From assembly GCA_000384495.1 (NCBI GenBank), contig ARQR01000007.1:105-35538 (forward strand): a stretch of DNA of 35,434 nt, in the 5' to 3' direction. A program made the position numbers and the translations under genes. Source of the DNA: an actinobacterium SCGC AAA015-D07. GTDB lineage: Bacteria > Actinomycetota > Acidimicrobiia > Actinomarinales > Actinomarinaceae. Each line of letters begins with the position of its first letter. Positions within the stretch are counted from its first letter, which is position 1. Below, piece after piece: positions 23,825-33,038 of this stretch. The notes below the pieces were generated by a model that was not told the DNA's origin, made no database searches, and saw only the letters and a list, made by a program, of their open reading frames with translations.

Positions 23825-24868
23825 CTAAATATTTTTAAAAATATATCGATCAAAAACTTTCATTTTCTCTGTCCAATTATCTTTGTAGTAATGTTGAACA
23901 GTACCTGCAACAGATGAGAGTAGAGCGTTACCATCTTGTGGAGTGAAACAGTACCCAGTCAATGTATTCCCTTTTACATGTAAAGACTGTTCCGCAACAA
24001 CACCGTGAGACAACAATCTTCCGTGGTATCCATGATCTCTACCAAAAGAAAAGACTTTGTTCGATGACATTTTCTCAGTTGCCATTAAAAACTCACTCCT
24101 ATAAAGATTTTCCATTATCTCTTCATGCTGTATTGTGTCAGTAAAACGTAATGTAAACCATAAAGTGTGCATGTATTGGGTTGGCAATTTTATCGCTGAG
24201 GAAAATAAGTTTAATTCCTTACCTTCCTGGGCAAATAGTTCGTGCACATCTCTTGCATGATGTGTGCCAAATTCTTGATTTGAATGCTTTGTAATAGTAG
24301 GTGATGGAGAAAATGAGTCATTTTGTGAGACATCATTAGCTCTTCGCAAACATACAAATTGACCTTCAACAAGTTCACGACCCTGATCTAACGCAAAAGT
24401 CTTCACTATTGATGCAATATTATGCGTATTACAAGATGCAATAAGATATCTATTTGAATCATTTTCAAGAACATCATTATTTATACCCCAAGCAAAAAAT
24501 GGACCAAATCCATGTTCGGAACCCTGAGCTAAAAAACGTTTATCTTTATCTAAATTTGAATAAGTTTCATCCCAGTTTTTGTTGCCAGATGGAGTACAGT
24601 CAATAATTACTTGGCTTTCTTCGTAACTTTTCTCTAAATCTTCAACATCAAAACCCATAGATTCAAAATCATTTTTTGCGTCTAAATTAGCAACAAGCTT
24701 TGCACCTTTTCTAATCAAAGCTTCTACCTTCCCTTTTTCATCTGAAAGTGGAGTTCTTTTAAAAAACGATATGTTGTCAATGCCCAGTTTTTCTTTATGC
24801 TGCGCAAGAAGACCAATTAGTGGCTCACCAATTGTTCCTGTACCAACGATTAATATATTTTTCATCAC
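23825..24868 (-). CDS. gap: Type II (archaeal-type) glyceraldehyde-3-phosphate dehydrogenase
   Basis: The protein has 347 aa. The Rossmann start is I-L-I-V-G-T-G-T-I-G. Class II landmarks follow: D90-C-T-P-S-G, S-C146-N-T-H-N (catalytic Cys), R-R-A-N-D and G-T-H203-H-A-R-D-V. The archaeal enzyme reads TTPNG, SCNTT, RRAAD and PSHHAKDV at the same places, and differs clearly from the common bacterial type I enzyme. It should interconvert glyceraldehyde 3-phosphate and 1,3-bisphosphoglycerate. It is divergent from PPDK across 27 bp, which hints at joint control of glycolysis and gluconeogenesis. The start is GTG 24868 or ATG 24865. A related non-phosphorylating or other aldehyde substrate is possible. 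Confidence 0.82.
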   Translation of the reverse strand: MMKNILIVGTGTIGEPLIGLLAQHKEKLGIDNISFFKRTPLSDEKGKVEALIRKGAKLVANLDAKNDFESMGFDVEDLEKSYEESQVIIDCTPSGNKNWDETYSNLDKDKRFLAQGSEHGFGPFFAWGINNDVLENDSNRYLIASCNTHNIASIVKTFALDQGRELVEGQFVCLRRANDVSQNDSFSPSPTITKHSNQEFGTHHARDVHELFAQEGKELNLFSSAIKLPTQYMHTLWFTLRFTDTIQHEEIMENLYRSEFLMATEKMSSNKVFSFGRDHGYHGRLLSHGVVAEQSLHVKGNTLTGYCFTPQDGNALLSSVAGTVQHYYKDNWTEKMKVFDRYIFKNI

Positions 24869-24874
24869 TATATT

Positions 24875-24880
24875 AAGATA
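24875..24880 (-). promoter_or_regulatory. -10 element (TATCTT) of the type II GAPDH gene
   Basis: The hexamer lies 6 nt before GTG 24868 on the minus strand, within the 27-bp divergent gap. Confidence 0.3.
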
Positions 24881-24895
24881 AGAATATCAAACCTC

Positions 24896-27541
24896 ATGAA
24901 TAAAAAACTCATTTACCAATTTTCCTCCACCAAAACTGAAGGTGATAAATCTATGTTAGATTTACTTGGAGGTAAAGGAGCAAATTTAGCAGAGATGTCA
25001 ACCCTAGGAATTAATGTCCCGCCTGGGTTTACAGTAACAACAGAGGTTTGTAATTATTTCATAGAGAACAAGTCTTTTCCAGATAAATTTGATAGTGAAT
25101 TAGAAAAAGCATTAGCTAACTTAGAAAAAATAACAAAAAAGAAATTTAATGACGATAAAACACCTCTCTTATTATCCGTTAGATCGGGAGGAAAAGTATC
25201 AATGCCAGGAATGATGGATTCTATTTTAAATATTGGAATTAATGACAAAAATGTAGATGCTTTGGCATCTAATTTTAATGATGAAAGATTTGCGCTTGAT
25301 TCATATCGTCGCTTAATTCAAATGTATGCAAATGTTGTTCTAGAAATTGATATGGATAGGTTTGAAGCCATTATTGATAATAAAAAAAGGATCGATGGAG
25401 TTGAAAAAGATAATGATTTTGATTCCGAACAATTGAGTTGGATTATTGATGCTTTTAAAACCACTGTTGAAAGATTTGCTGGAAATCCTTTTCCACAAGA
25501 CCCTGTCATTCAACTCAAAGGGGCAATTGAGGCGGTATTTAAAAGCTGGCTAAACAAACGAGCTGTTGCTTATCGAAAAATTAATAATATACCGAACAAT
25601 TGGGGTACTGGGACAACTATTCAATCTATGGTTTTTGGAAATTTAAATGAATCCTCAGGAACGGGTGTTGCTTTTACGAGGTTTCCGTCTACAGGAAAAA
25701 ACAAATTGTACGGGGAGTATTTAATGAATGCTCAAGGAGAAGATGTTGTTGCAGGAACAAGAACACCTTATCCTATAGGAAAACATGAAAAGAACACTCA
25801 ACCCTCCCTTGAAGAAGAAAACCCAGCTCTATTTAATGAAATAAAATCTATTGGAGATAAATTAGAAACTCACTATAAAGATGCACAAGATATTGAGTTT
25901 ACAATTGAAGATGGAGAATTATTTATTCTTCAAACTAGAAATGCAAAAAGAACAGCCCAAGCAAGTGTAAAAATTGCAGTTGATATGCATAATGAAAAAA
26001 TACTAAGTAAACAAGAAGCAATCAATATGATTGATGCAGATCAGATTACCTCAGTTCTCCACCCCCAGTTTGTAGACTCAGCTAGTAAAAAATTGTTTGA
26101 AAAAGGTTTAAATGCCTCACCCGGAGCTGCTGTAGGTGAAATAGTTTTTGATCCAGAAAAAGCGGAGATTGAAGCTGCAAGGGGAAAAAAAGTCATTTTA
26201 GTTAGAGATGAAACAAGTCCAGAGGATATAAGTGGAATGTTTGCATCAGTAGGAATATTGACAACAAAAGGTGGTATGACAAGCCATGCAGCCGTTGTTG
26301 CGAGAGGAATGGGCAAACCATGCATAGTTGGAGCAGAAAATCTGAAAATTGACAAAGATGAAAGAAAAATATCAAATGATCAAATAACTATCGAAGAAGG
26401 TGATTTAATTTCATTAGACGGATCTACTGGTGAGATTTTTCTTGGGGAAGTTGAGTTAGAGTCTCCTAAATTAACGGACGAATTCAATATTTTGATGGCA
26501 TGGTGTGATGATTTTAAAAAACTTTCAATTAGAGCAAATGCAGAAACAATAAATGACACAACCAAGTCTTTAGAGTTTGGTGCTGATGGAATTGGTTTAT
26601 GCAGAACAGAACATATGTTTTTTGAGGGTGAAAGAATACTTCCTATGAGAGAGATGATTATGGCAAACAATAAGCAAGGTAGAAAGAGAGCATTAAATAA
26701 AATTATTGATTTTCAAATAAATGATTTTGTTGAAATATTTAAGCTTTTAAAAGATAAACCTATAACTGTTCGGCTACTTGATCCACCAATGCATGAATTT
26801 TTACCAAAAAGTGATATTGAAATTTCTGAGTTAGCTAATTCTTTGAGAGTTTCACCAGCATATGTTTCAGAAGTTTTATCGAGGATTAGTGAAAGTAACC
26901 CAATGTTGGGTCATCGAGGTGTACGTTTAGGTTTAAGCTATCCAGAAATCTATAAGATGCAAGTTGAGGCAATTTTTAAAGCTAGTTGTGAAATTCATCA
27001 AAAAGAAAAGATCACAATCAAACCTGAAATAATGATTCCTTTAATAATGAATGCAAGTGAATTTACAAAAATGAAAAAAATTATAACCAAAAAAATTGAA
27101 AGCTTGAAGAAAGAATCAGACTTCAATTTTGAATATTTCATAGGAACTATGATTGAGTTACCAAGTGCTGCCCTGAATTCATCAGAAATTGGAGAACACG
27201 CAGATTTTTTTTCATATGGAACAAATGATTTAACTCAAACAACTCTCGGTTTATCAAGGGATGACGCATCTAAATTTTTAAACGAATATGTAGAAAAAAA
27301 TATTTTTGACGTTGATCCTTTTATTACAATTGATGAAAATACTGTGGGAAATTTAGTCGCTTCATCTGTAGTAGCTGGAAAAAAAGTAAATAAAGATATC
27401 AAAATAGGTGTTTGTGGTGAACATGCGGGAGATCCAAAATCAATCAAATTTCTCAATACATTGGATATTGATTATATTTCTTGTTCACCTTTTAGAATTC
27501 CAACTGCAAGATTAGCTGCTGCACAAGCAGAAATATCTTAA
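24896..27541 (+). CDS. ppdK: Pyruvate, phosphate dikinase
   Basis: The protein has 881 aa, full length. The ATP-grasp domain starts with L-L-G-G-K-G-A-N-L-A-E-M and contains S-V-R-S-G-G-K-V-S-M-P-G-M-M-D. The swivelling phosphohistidine domain has G-G-M-T-S-H-A-A-V-V-A-R-G. The PEP/pyruvate barrel has C-R-T-E-H-M-F-F, G-H-R-G-V-R-L and the final V-C-G-E-H-A-G-D. It interconverts pyruvate, ATP and phosphate with PEP, AMP and PPi, either for gluconeogenesis or for PPi-dependent glycolysis. No frameshift or missing motif was seen. Confidence 0.97.
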   Translation: MNKKLIYQFSSTKTEGDKSMLDLLGGKGANLAEMSTLGINVPPGFTVTTEVCNYFIENKSFPDKFDSELEKALANLEKITKKKFNDDKTPLLLSVRSGGKVSMPGMMDSILNIGINDKNVDALASNFNDERFALDSYRRLIQMYANVVLEIDMDRFEAIIDNKKRIDGVEKDNDFDSEQLSWIIDAFKTTVERFAGNPFPQDPVIQLKGAIEAVFKSWLNKRAVAYRKINNIPNNWGTGTTIQSMVFGNLNESSGTGVAFTRFPSTGKNKLYGEYLMNAQGEDVVAGTRTPYPIGKHEKNTQPSLEEENPALFNEIKSIGDKLETHYKDAQDIEFTIEDGELFILQTRNAKRTAQASVKIAVDMHNEKILSKQEAINMIDADQITSVLHPQFVDSASKKLFEKGLNASPGAAVGEIVFDPEKAEIEAARGKKVILVRDETSPEDISGMFASVGILTTKGGMTSHAAVVARGMGKPCIVGAENLKIDKDERKISNDQITIEEGDLISLDGSTGEIFLGEVELESPKLTDEFNILMAWCDDFKKLSIRANAETINDTTKSLEFGADGIGLCRTEHMFFEGERILPMREMIMANNKQGRKRALNKIIDFQINDFVEIFKLLKDKPITVRLLDPPMHEFLPKSDIEISELANSLRVSPAYVSEVLSRISESNPMLGHRGVRLGLSYPEIYKMQVEAIFKASCEIHQKEKITIKPEIMIPLIMNASEFTKMKKIITKKIESLKKESDFNFEYFIGTMIELPSAALNSSEIGEHADFFSYGTNDLTQTTLGLSRDDASKFLNEYVEKNIFDVDPFITIDENTVGNLVASSVVAGKKVNKDIKIGVCGEHAGDPKSIKFLNTLDIDYISCSPFRIPTARLAAAQAEIS

Positions 27542-27555
27542 ACTTAATTGATTAC

Positions 27556-27580
27556 AAAGATGATTATCTTTAGATATAAT
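27556..27580 (+). promoter_or_regulatory. Promoter with internal palindrome
   Basis: TTACAA (27552-27557) and TATAAT (27575-27580) are 17 bp apart. TATAAT ends 7 nt before the ATG at 27588. An inverted repeat AAAGAT-gatt-ATCTTT (27556-27571) fills the spacer and could be an operator, or a weak hairpin downstream of ppdK. Confidence 0.45.
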
Positions 27581-27587
27581 TGCATTT

Positions 27588-27983
27588 ATGAGTTATAAAA
27601 TTATAAATAGAGTTGATCCAACTCTTTATTTGATACTATCTATTGTTGGATTTGTTATTCCGGAGCAAATTTATAAATTGTTTCTTTTGAATCCTGATGC
27701 AGTTTTATCATCTACTGAGGCAACTATTGTCCGAGCCAATGGTGTTGGAGTTATATTTGCAGCACTTTTAATTTTTTTGCTTGGTGGGGAAGAGGAAAAT
27801 GCAAAACAAATTAATAGCGTTCGTTATGTTGGAGGGTTACTTTTGATAGGATTTGCTGTGTTTACAAACTTTAATGGATTTTTAATTTTTGGTGTTACAG
27901 AAATTGCGCTCGCTCTGTACACAGGAAGACAATTAAGACCATCGTCTGGCAGTGAGAGTTACACCCCAAACGTCGAAGATTAA
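27588..27983 (+). CDS. Small four-helix membrane protein, DUF4345-like
   Basis: The protein has 131 aa with hydrophobic segments near 12-30, 50-64, 78-95 and 97-110 and a polar tail. Layout and length resemble DUF4345-type proteins, as does the gene at 19665, but no diagnostic motif is clear. A single-gene unit with a good promoter. Function unknown. Confidence 0.75.
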   Translation: MSYKIINRVDPTLYLILSIVGFVIPEQIYKLFLLNPDAVLSSTEATIVRANGVGVIFAALLIFLLGGEEENAKQINSVRYVGGLLLIGFAVFTNFNGFLIFGVTEIALALYTGRQLRPSSGSESYTPNVED

Positions 27984-28013
27984 AAAATTTATTTCAAGTA
28001 ATTTAGCAATCAT

Positions 28014-28019
28014 TAACAT
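28014..28019 (+). promoter_or_regulatory. -10 element (TAACAT) of the enoyl reductase gene
   Basis: The hexamer lies 6 nt before the ATG at 28026. Confidence 0.35.
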
Positions 28020-28025
28020 TAACTT

Positions 28026-28805
28026 ATGATTTTAAAAGATAAAACCTTTGTAATTACTGGCATATTGACTGATAAGAGCATAGCTTTTGCTGCTGCAAAA
28101 ATTGCAATTGATAATGGTGCAAAAATTATTGCCACAGGTTTTGGAGACGGACTTCGCATAACAAAACGTGCTGTAAAAAGACTTGATGCTGAAATTGATG
28201 TATTAGAGATGGATATTGAAAATACTGTTCAAGTACAAGAAGTAGTAAATCAAATTAAAGATAAACACGAAAGCATAGATGGTGCTCTTCATGCAATTGC
28301 ATTTTCTCCAACTGAGGCAATGGGTGGGAATTTTTTAAATACAAATGTTGAAGATGCAATTAAATCATTTGAAGTTTCAGCTTTTTCACTAAAAACTTTA
28401 ACCAATGAATTTTTACCAATATTGAAAGAAGGGGCATCGATAGTAGCAGTCGATTTTGACAACTCCCAGGCATGGCCGGGTTATGACTGGCAGGGTGTTG
28501 CAAAGTCATCGTTACAATCGATTGTTAGATATCTTGCATTTTATGTTGGTAAAAATAAGGTTAGGGTAAATGCAGTTGCCTCTGGTCCTCTTTCCACAAC
28601 CGCAGCAAAAAATATTCCTGGATTTTCAGCAATGAATGATGAATGGAATGAAAGAGCACCTCTAGGGTGGGATACAAAAAATGCTGAACCAGTAGCTAAA
28701 GTCATTAATTTTTTATTATCAGATTACTCCGAAGCCATTACTGGTGAGATAATCCATGTTGATGGTGGAGCTCATGCTATTGGTGGCTCTATGTTGCCTG
28801 ATTAA
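28026..28805 (+). CDS. fabI: Enoyl-ACP reductase, InhA/FabI type
   Basis: The protein has 259 aa. Signatures are G-I-L-T-D-K-S-I-A-F near the NADH site, D-F-D-N-S-Q-A-W-P-G-Y153-D-W-Q-G-V-A-K160 (catalytic Tyr and Lys, matching Y158/K165 of InhA), R-A-P-L-G-W and D-G-G-A-H. The resemblance is closest to mycobacterial InhA. It performs the last reduction in each fatty acid elongation cycle. It converges on fabF with only 3 bp between stops, so it is transcribed separately from the rest of the pathway. Confidence 0.95.
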   Translation: MILKDKTFVITGILTDKSIAFAAAKIAIDNGAKIIATGFGDGLRITKRAVKRLDAEIDVLEMDIENTVQVQEVVNQIKDKHESIDGALHAIAFSPTEAMGGNFLNTNVEDAIKSFEVSAFSLKTLTNEFLPILKEGASIVAVDFDNSQAWPGYDWQGVAKSSLQSIVRYLAFYVGKNKVRVNAVASGPLSTTAAKNIPGFSAMNDEWNERAPLGWDTKNAEPVAKVINFLLSDYSEAITGEIIHVDGGAHAIGGSMLPD

Positions 28806-28808
28806 TTT

Positions 28809-30047
28809 TTATTGTTTACTGAATATTAAAACAGCATTATGACCACCAAAACCAAATGAATTAGACATTGCATGGTCTATATTTTTTTCTATTGAATGAT
28901 TAGCTGTGTAATTTAAATCACAATCCTCATCTGAATCATTTAGATTTATTGTTGGAGGAATGAGACTATTCTTCATTGATAATAATGATGCCATTGCCTC
29001 AAAAGCTCCGCCTCCTCCAAGTAAGTGTCCTGTCATTGATTTGGTAGAAGAGATATTAACTTCATATGCGTAGTCGTTCATAAGTGATTTAATCGCAAGT
29101 GTTTCATTTAAATCATTAGCTGGCGTTGATGTTCCGTGTGCGTTGATATAATCAATCTTTTCCTTGCTAATATCAGCGTTTGAGATTGCCTGTTCCATTG
29201 CTCTTAAAGCACCAACTCCACCCTCTGACGGAGCAGTTATATGGTACGCATCTGTTGAGGATCCATATCCAGAGATATATCCGTAAATTTTTGTATCCCT
29301 ATCTTTTGCTGAACTTTCACTTTCGAGTATTAAAACTGTAGATCCTTCTGCCATAACAAATCCATCTCTATTTTTATCAAAAGGTTTACATGCTTTTTGA
29401 GGCTCATCATTCTGTTTGGAAAGTGCTTTTATTTGTGCAAAAGCTCCTATTGTCATTGAAGTTGTACCAGATTCTGTTCCTCCAACAAGAACTTTGTCAA
29501 CAATGTTTTGTTCAATCATCCTCTTAGCTTCTCCAATTGCATTTGCAGAAGCTGCGCAAGCAGTTGTAATCGTTAACGAAGGACCTTGTATTCCGTATTT
29601 AATTGCAACTTGACCTGTACTTGAATTGGGCATTAATTGTGTAATTGCTAGGGGACTTATTCTTGTTGATCCTCTTTCATCGTAAACTCTAACGGCATCT
29701 TCCGTTGCTCCTATTCCACCAATGCCAGTCCCAAATACAATACCAAAATCTTCACCAAGCGGTTTACTTAAATCAAATCCAGCATCTTGAATTGCCTCTT
29801 CTGCAGCAAAAATAGATAAATGGCCAGACCGATCCAGCTTTCTTGCATTTTGTTTTCCCATATATTCATTTGCATCAAAGTTTTTAACTTCCCCTGCAAA
29901 CGTCACAGGTAAATCAGAAGCATCAAATAAAGTAATGTGATCTATTCCAGAAACTCCACTAGTTAAGTTATTCCACGTATCAATTACATTGTTTCCAAGT
30001 GGATTAATTGTTCCAAGACCTGTTACAACCACTCGTTGTTTTGTCAT
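28809..30047 (-). CDS. fabF: 3-oxoacyl-ACP synthase II
   Basis: The protein has 412 aa. The condensing-enzyme triad is intact: C164 in T-T-A-C-A-A-S-A-N-A, H304 in N-A-H-G-T-S-T and H341 in K336-S-M-T-G-H-L-L-G. It elongates acyl-ACP with malonyl-ACP. Last gene of the leftward fatty acid cluster, 3 nt after acpP. Confidence 0.97.
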   Translation of the reverse strand: MTKQRVVVTGLGTINPLGNNVIDTWNNLTSGVSGIDHITLFDASDLPVTFAGEVKNFDANEYMGKQNARKLDRSGHLSIFAAEEAIQDAGFDLSKPLGEDFGIVFGTGIGGIGATEDAVRVYDERGSTRISPLAITQLMPNSSTGQVAIKYGIQGPSLTITTACAASANAIGEAKRMIEQNIVDKVLVGGTESGTTSMTIGAFAQIKALSKQNDEPQKACKPFDKNRDGFVMAEGSTVLILESESSAKDRDTKIYGYISGYGSSTDAYHITAPSEGGVGALRAMEQAISNADISKEKIDYINAHGTSTPANDLNETLAIKSLMNDYAYEVNISSTKSMTGHLLGGGGAFEAMASLLSMKNSLIPPTINLNDSDEDCDLNYTANHSIEKNIDHAMSNSFGFGGHNAVLIFSKQ

Positions 30048-30050
30048 GGT

Positions 30051-30290
30051 TTAAAGTTTTGAGTGCAACAAGTTTACTGCTTGACCAACAGTCCCAACAT
30101 CTGTGAGCTCTTCGTCGTCAATTTCAATCTCGAACTCATCTTCAAATGCCATTACAACTTCAACGATGCCTAGTGAGTCAATTTCTAGATCCTCTTCTAA
30201 TTTTGCATCCATATTGATTTTTTCAGAATCGATACCTAATTCTTCTTCAAAAAGGGTTTTTACCTTCTCAAAAACTTCATTTACTTCCAT
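30051..30290 (-). CDS. acpP: Acyl carrier protein
   Basis: The protein has 79 aa from the ATG at 30290. That start is chosen because GGGAG lies about 5 nt upstream and gives the normal length; a GTG at 30302 would add four residues. The phosphopantetheine site is D-S39-L in E-I-D-S-L-G-I-V-E. The protein is strongly acidic, as expected. It carries the growing acyl chain for the neighbouring enzymes, and AcpS in the same cluster adds its cofactor. Confidence 0.96.
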   Translation of the reverse strand: MEVNEVFEKVKTLFEEELGIDSEKINMDAKLEEDLEIDSLGIVEVVMAFEDEFEIEIDDEELTDVGTVGQAVNLLHSKL

Positions 30291-30301
30291 ATTTACTCCC
30301 A

Positions 30302-31030
30302 CTAAGTTGTAAGTCCACCATCTATAGGTATTACTTGCCCTGTTATATATTCTGACTCATCTTTGCATAAAAAAGATACCATGTTTGCAATATCTTCTGG
30401 CATACCCATGCGTTTTATTGAAAGTTGTTCTATAATATTTTCTTTATTTTCATCATTAATAAATGATGTCATGTCTGTTTCTATATATCCTGGGGCTACA
30501 ACATTAGACGTAATATTTCTGCTACCTACTTCTTTACTAATTGATTTTGATAACCCAATCAAACCTGCTTTTGACGCAGCATAATTTGCTTGGCCTTGAT
30601 TACCAGATATCCCCACAACAGAAGATATAAAAATTAACCTTCCCCATTTGTTTTTAATCATTTTTTTTATGGCTCTTTGAGATGTATAGAAATTGCCAGT
30701 TAGGTTAGTTTGAATAACATCATTCCACTCATCATCCTTCATTCTTGGTAATATATTGTCTTTTGTAATTCCTGCATTATTTACCAAAATATCAACATTT
30801 TTATATGTTTTTTCAATTAAGTTAAACGCCTCATCAACTGAATTTCTATCTGCAATATTTAATTGAACAGCAAGACTTTCACCACCTAATTTTTTTATTT
30901 CTTCTACGACTTCTTCAGCCTTATCTTTAGAATTTCCGAATCCTACAATAACTTGATAATCTTTTCCAAGCTCCAAAGCTATAGATTTTCCAATACCTCT
31001 TGAAGCACCTGTTACAAAAACTGTTTTCAT
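30302..31030 (-). CDS. fabG: 3-oxoacyl-ACP reductase
   Basis: The protein has 242 aa in the short-chain dehydrogenase fold: T-G-A-S-R-G-I-G nucleotide loop, N-N-A-G, catalytic S137 and Y150-A-A-S-K154, and a C-terminal I-x-x-D-G-G. It reduces 3-oxoacyl-ACP with NADPH. It overlaps fabH by 4 nt. Confidence 0.95.
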   Translation of the reverse strand: MKTVFVTGASRGIGKSIALELGKDYQVIVGFGNSKDKAEEVVEEIKKLGGESLAVQLNIADRNSVDEAFNLIEKTYKNVDILVNNAGITKDNILPRMKDDEWNDVIQTNLTGNFYTSQRAIKKMIKNKWGRLIFISSVVGISGNQGQANYAASKAGLIGLSKSISKEVGSRNITSNVVAPGYIETDMTSFINDENKENIIEQLSIKRMGMPEDIANMVSFLCKDESEYITGQVIPIDGGLTT

Positions 31031-32121
31031 ATTTTGTCTAATTTATCTGGAACTTGATACTCAATTGCTCTTTTAATTGTGTCGGTTGCAGTTCCATCAA
31101 AATCTGGAAGTTTTGCATCTGATTTGTTTATTGGAGTTACACGATCTCCTAATCGAACCGCACAAGCTCCCCAGGCAAGACCAGCTCCGACGGCCGTAAA
31201 GACTGCAATTTCTCCACCTTTTATCTCACCCTCTTCAAGAGCATCTACAAATGCTGTTGGTATAGAGGCTGCCGAGGTATTTCCGTATCGATGAACTTTT
31301 TTGATAGTAGTTGCATTAGGAAGTCCAAGTTTTTTCTCAAGTGCTTCAACTATCCTAATATTTGCTTGATGTGGAATAAAAATGTCTACGTCTTCTTTTG
31401 ACAATCCTGATTTTTCAATAGCTTCTGCTGATGCTTGTGCCATTGCTCTAACACCAGATTTAAATATTTCCTGTCCATCGAAAGTCCAACGCACTCTGGC
31501 TGCTTCGTCAGGATTAAACCTATCCATTGCTGAACCAAAATTAGGAATTTCTAAGATTTCTAAATTGTCCGAACTTAAGCCATTTGAGAAAGAATATATT
31601 TCACCATCTGATTTATTTTTACTTTCTTCAATAACCACTGCTCCTGCACCATCACCAAAAAGCACTGCGGTATTTCTATCAGACCAATCAAGCAACCAAG
31701 TAATATGCTCTGCCCCTATTACCAAAGCTCTTTTATAAAGACTACTTTCAACGAATGCTTTTCCTTGCTCAAGTGCATATAGAAAACCTGCACAAGCAGC
31801 ATTTACGTCATAAACAGAAGCATTTACAGCACCAAGTTTTTTTTGAACATGAGCTGCTGCAGAGGGAACAATGCTATCTGGAGTACATGTAGCCAAGATT
31901 ACGACATCAATATCTTCTGGATTTAAACCTGCACAGGCTATTGCATGTTTACCAGCAATTTCAGCCATATCTGATGTGTTTACATGGCTAAATCTTCGTT
32001 CTTTTACACCTGTTCTTTGTTGAATCCACTCATCAGAAGTATCAACAAATTTTGATAAATCATCGTTAGTCATAATGTTATCGGGCGTGCATTTACCCCA
32101 ACCTGTTATTGCTGATTTCAA
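31027..32121 (-). CDS. fabH: 3-oxoacyl-ACP synthase III with C-terminal extension
   Basis: The protein has 364 aa, about 35-45 longer than typical FabH. The triad is C110 in N-A-A-C-A-G-F, H251 in P-H-Q-A-N-I-R and N281 in Y-G-N-T-S-A-A-S. It starts fatty acid synthesis by condensing an acyl-CoA primer with malonyl-ACP. The extra residues (about 326-364) follow the normal G-x-G-x-x-W-G-A end and hold charged and aromatic residues of no known motif. It is in line with fabG (4-nt overlap) and fabD (9-nt gap). Confidence 0.95.
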   Translation of the reverse strand: MKSAITGWGKCTPDNIMTNDDLSKFVDTSDEWIQQRTGVKERRFSHVNTSDMAEIAGKHAIACAGLNPEDIDVVILATCTPDSIVPSAAAHVQKKLGAVNASVYDVNAACAGFLYALEQGKAFVESSLYKRALVIGAEHITWLLDWSDRNTAVLFGDGAGAVVIEESKNKSDGEIYSFSNGLSSDNLEILEIPNFGSAMDRFNPDEAARVRWTFDGQEIFKSGVRAMAQASAEAIEKSGLSKEDVDIFIPHQANIRIVEALEKKLGLPNATTIKKVHRYGNTSAASIPTAFVDALEEGEIKGGEIAVFTAVGAGLAWGACAVRLGDRVTPINKSDAKLPDFDGTATDTIKRAIEYQVPDKLDKI

Positions 32122-32130
32122 AATTTCCCC

Positions 32131-33036
32131 TTACTTTGATGATTCTAAAGAGTTTATTACCTTTAAATCCTTATATGATATAGACTTTCGGACCATTCCA
32201 GCAGTTACATTACCAGGGCCGATATGACACCATAAATCTGGATCTATATCATTGTTAACAAACTCAATTTGTTGGTTAAATAAAACTGAATTATCTATTT
32301 GATTCACAAGATTTTCTTTCAAAGTTGATACTTCAACTTTTTTTGCATCAACGTTCATATATACAGGAATCTTTCCTTCAGAGATATCAATTGAATTTAA
32401 TGTATCCTCAAGTGGTTTTTTTGCAGAGCTTACAATTTCAGTATGAAATGCTCCTGCTACTTCGAGTGGAATTACTCTTTTTGCGCCGAGTGCTTTTGGG
32501 TTAGACTTTAAGTAGTTCATGTCATCAATGTATGAACTAATAACTATTTGTGAAGGATCATTGAAGTTTGATATCCATATTTGAATTCCTTGATTATTTA
32601 ATTTTTTTATTTCTTCAATTGTTGCTTCCAAATCACCTGTTAAAACAGCTGCCATAGTTGTATTGGAATTTTCTACAGCTTTATGCATCTCCTCGCCTCT
32701 TACTGCTATTACTTTTAATGCATCTTTATAATCTAAATATCCTGATAGACATAAAGCTGTATATTCCCCCAAAGAATGTCCGATAAGCGCAGCAGGATTG
32801 CCTAAATTATTAATTGCTTCAATTCCGTAACAATAAGAGACTGAGAATATATAAGGTTGAGCAATATTTGTTTTTTTAATTATCTCAGGATCTTCTGAAT
32901 TTATAATATCTTTTAGGCTCCATCCTAAAGTTTCTTCGAAAGTATTTATTAATAGATCGTCATACGTTTCAAGCAGCTCACTACCCATTCCTATTTCTTG
33001 AGAGCCTTGACCTGGAAACATTCCGACCCACTGCAT
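32131..33036 (-). CDS. fabD: Malonyl-CoA:ACP transacylase
   Basis: The protein has 301 aa. It shows F-P-G-Q-G-S-Q, the active-site G-H-S88-L-G-E and the G-A-F-H-T segment with the partner His. It loads malonate onto ACP for FabH and FabF. The gap to acpS is 2 nt. Confidence 0.95.
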   Translation of the reverse strand: MQWVGMFPGQGSQEIGMGSELLETYDDLLINTFEETLGWSLKDIINSEDPEIIKKTNIAQPYIFSVSYCYGIEAINNLGNPAALIGHSLGEYTALCLSGYLDYKDALKVIAVRGEEMHKAVENSNTTMAAVLTGDLEATIEEIKKLNNQGIQIWISNFNDPSQIVISSYIDDMNYLKSNPKALGAKRVIPLEVAGAFHTEIVSSAKKPLEDTLNSIDISEGKIPVYMNVDAKKVEVSTLKENLVNQIDNSVLFNQQIEFVNNDIDPDLWCHIGPGNVTAGMVRKSISYKDLKVINSLESSK

Positions 33037-33038
33037 GA

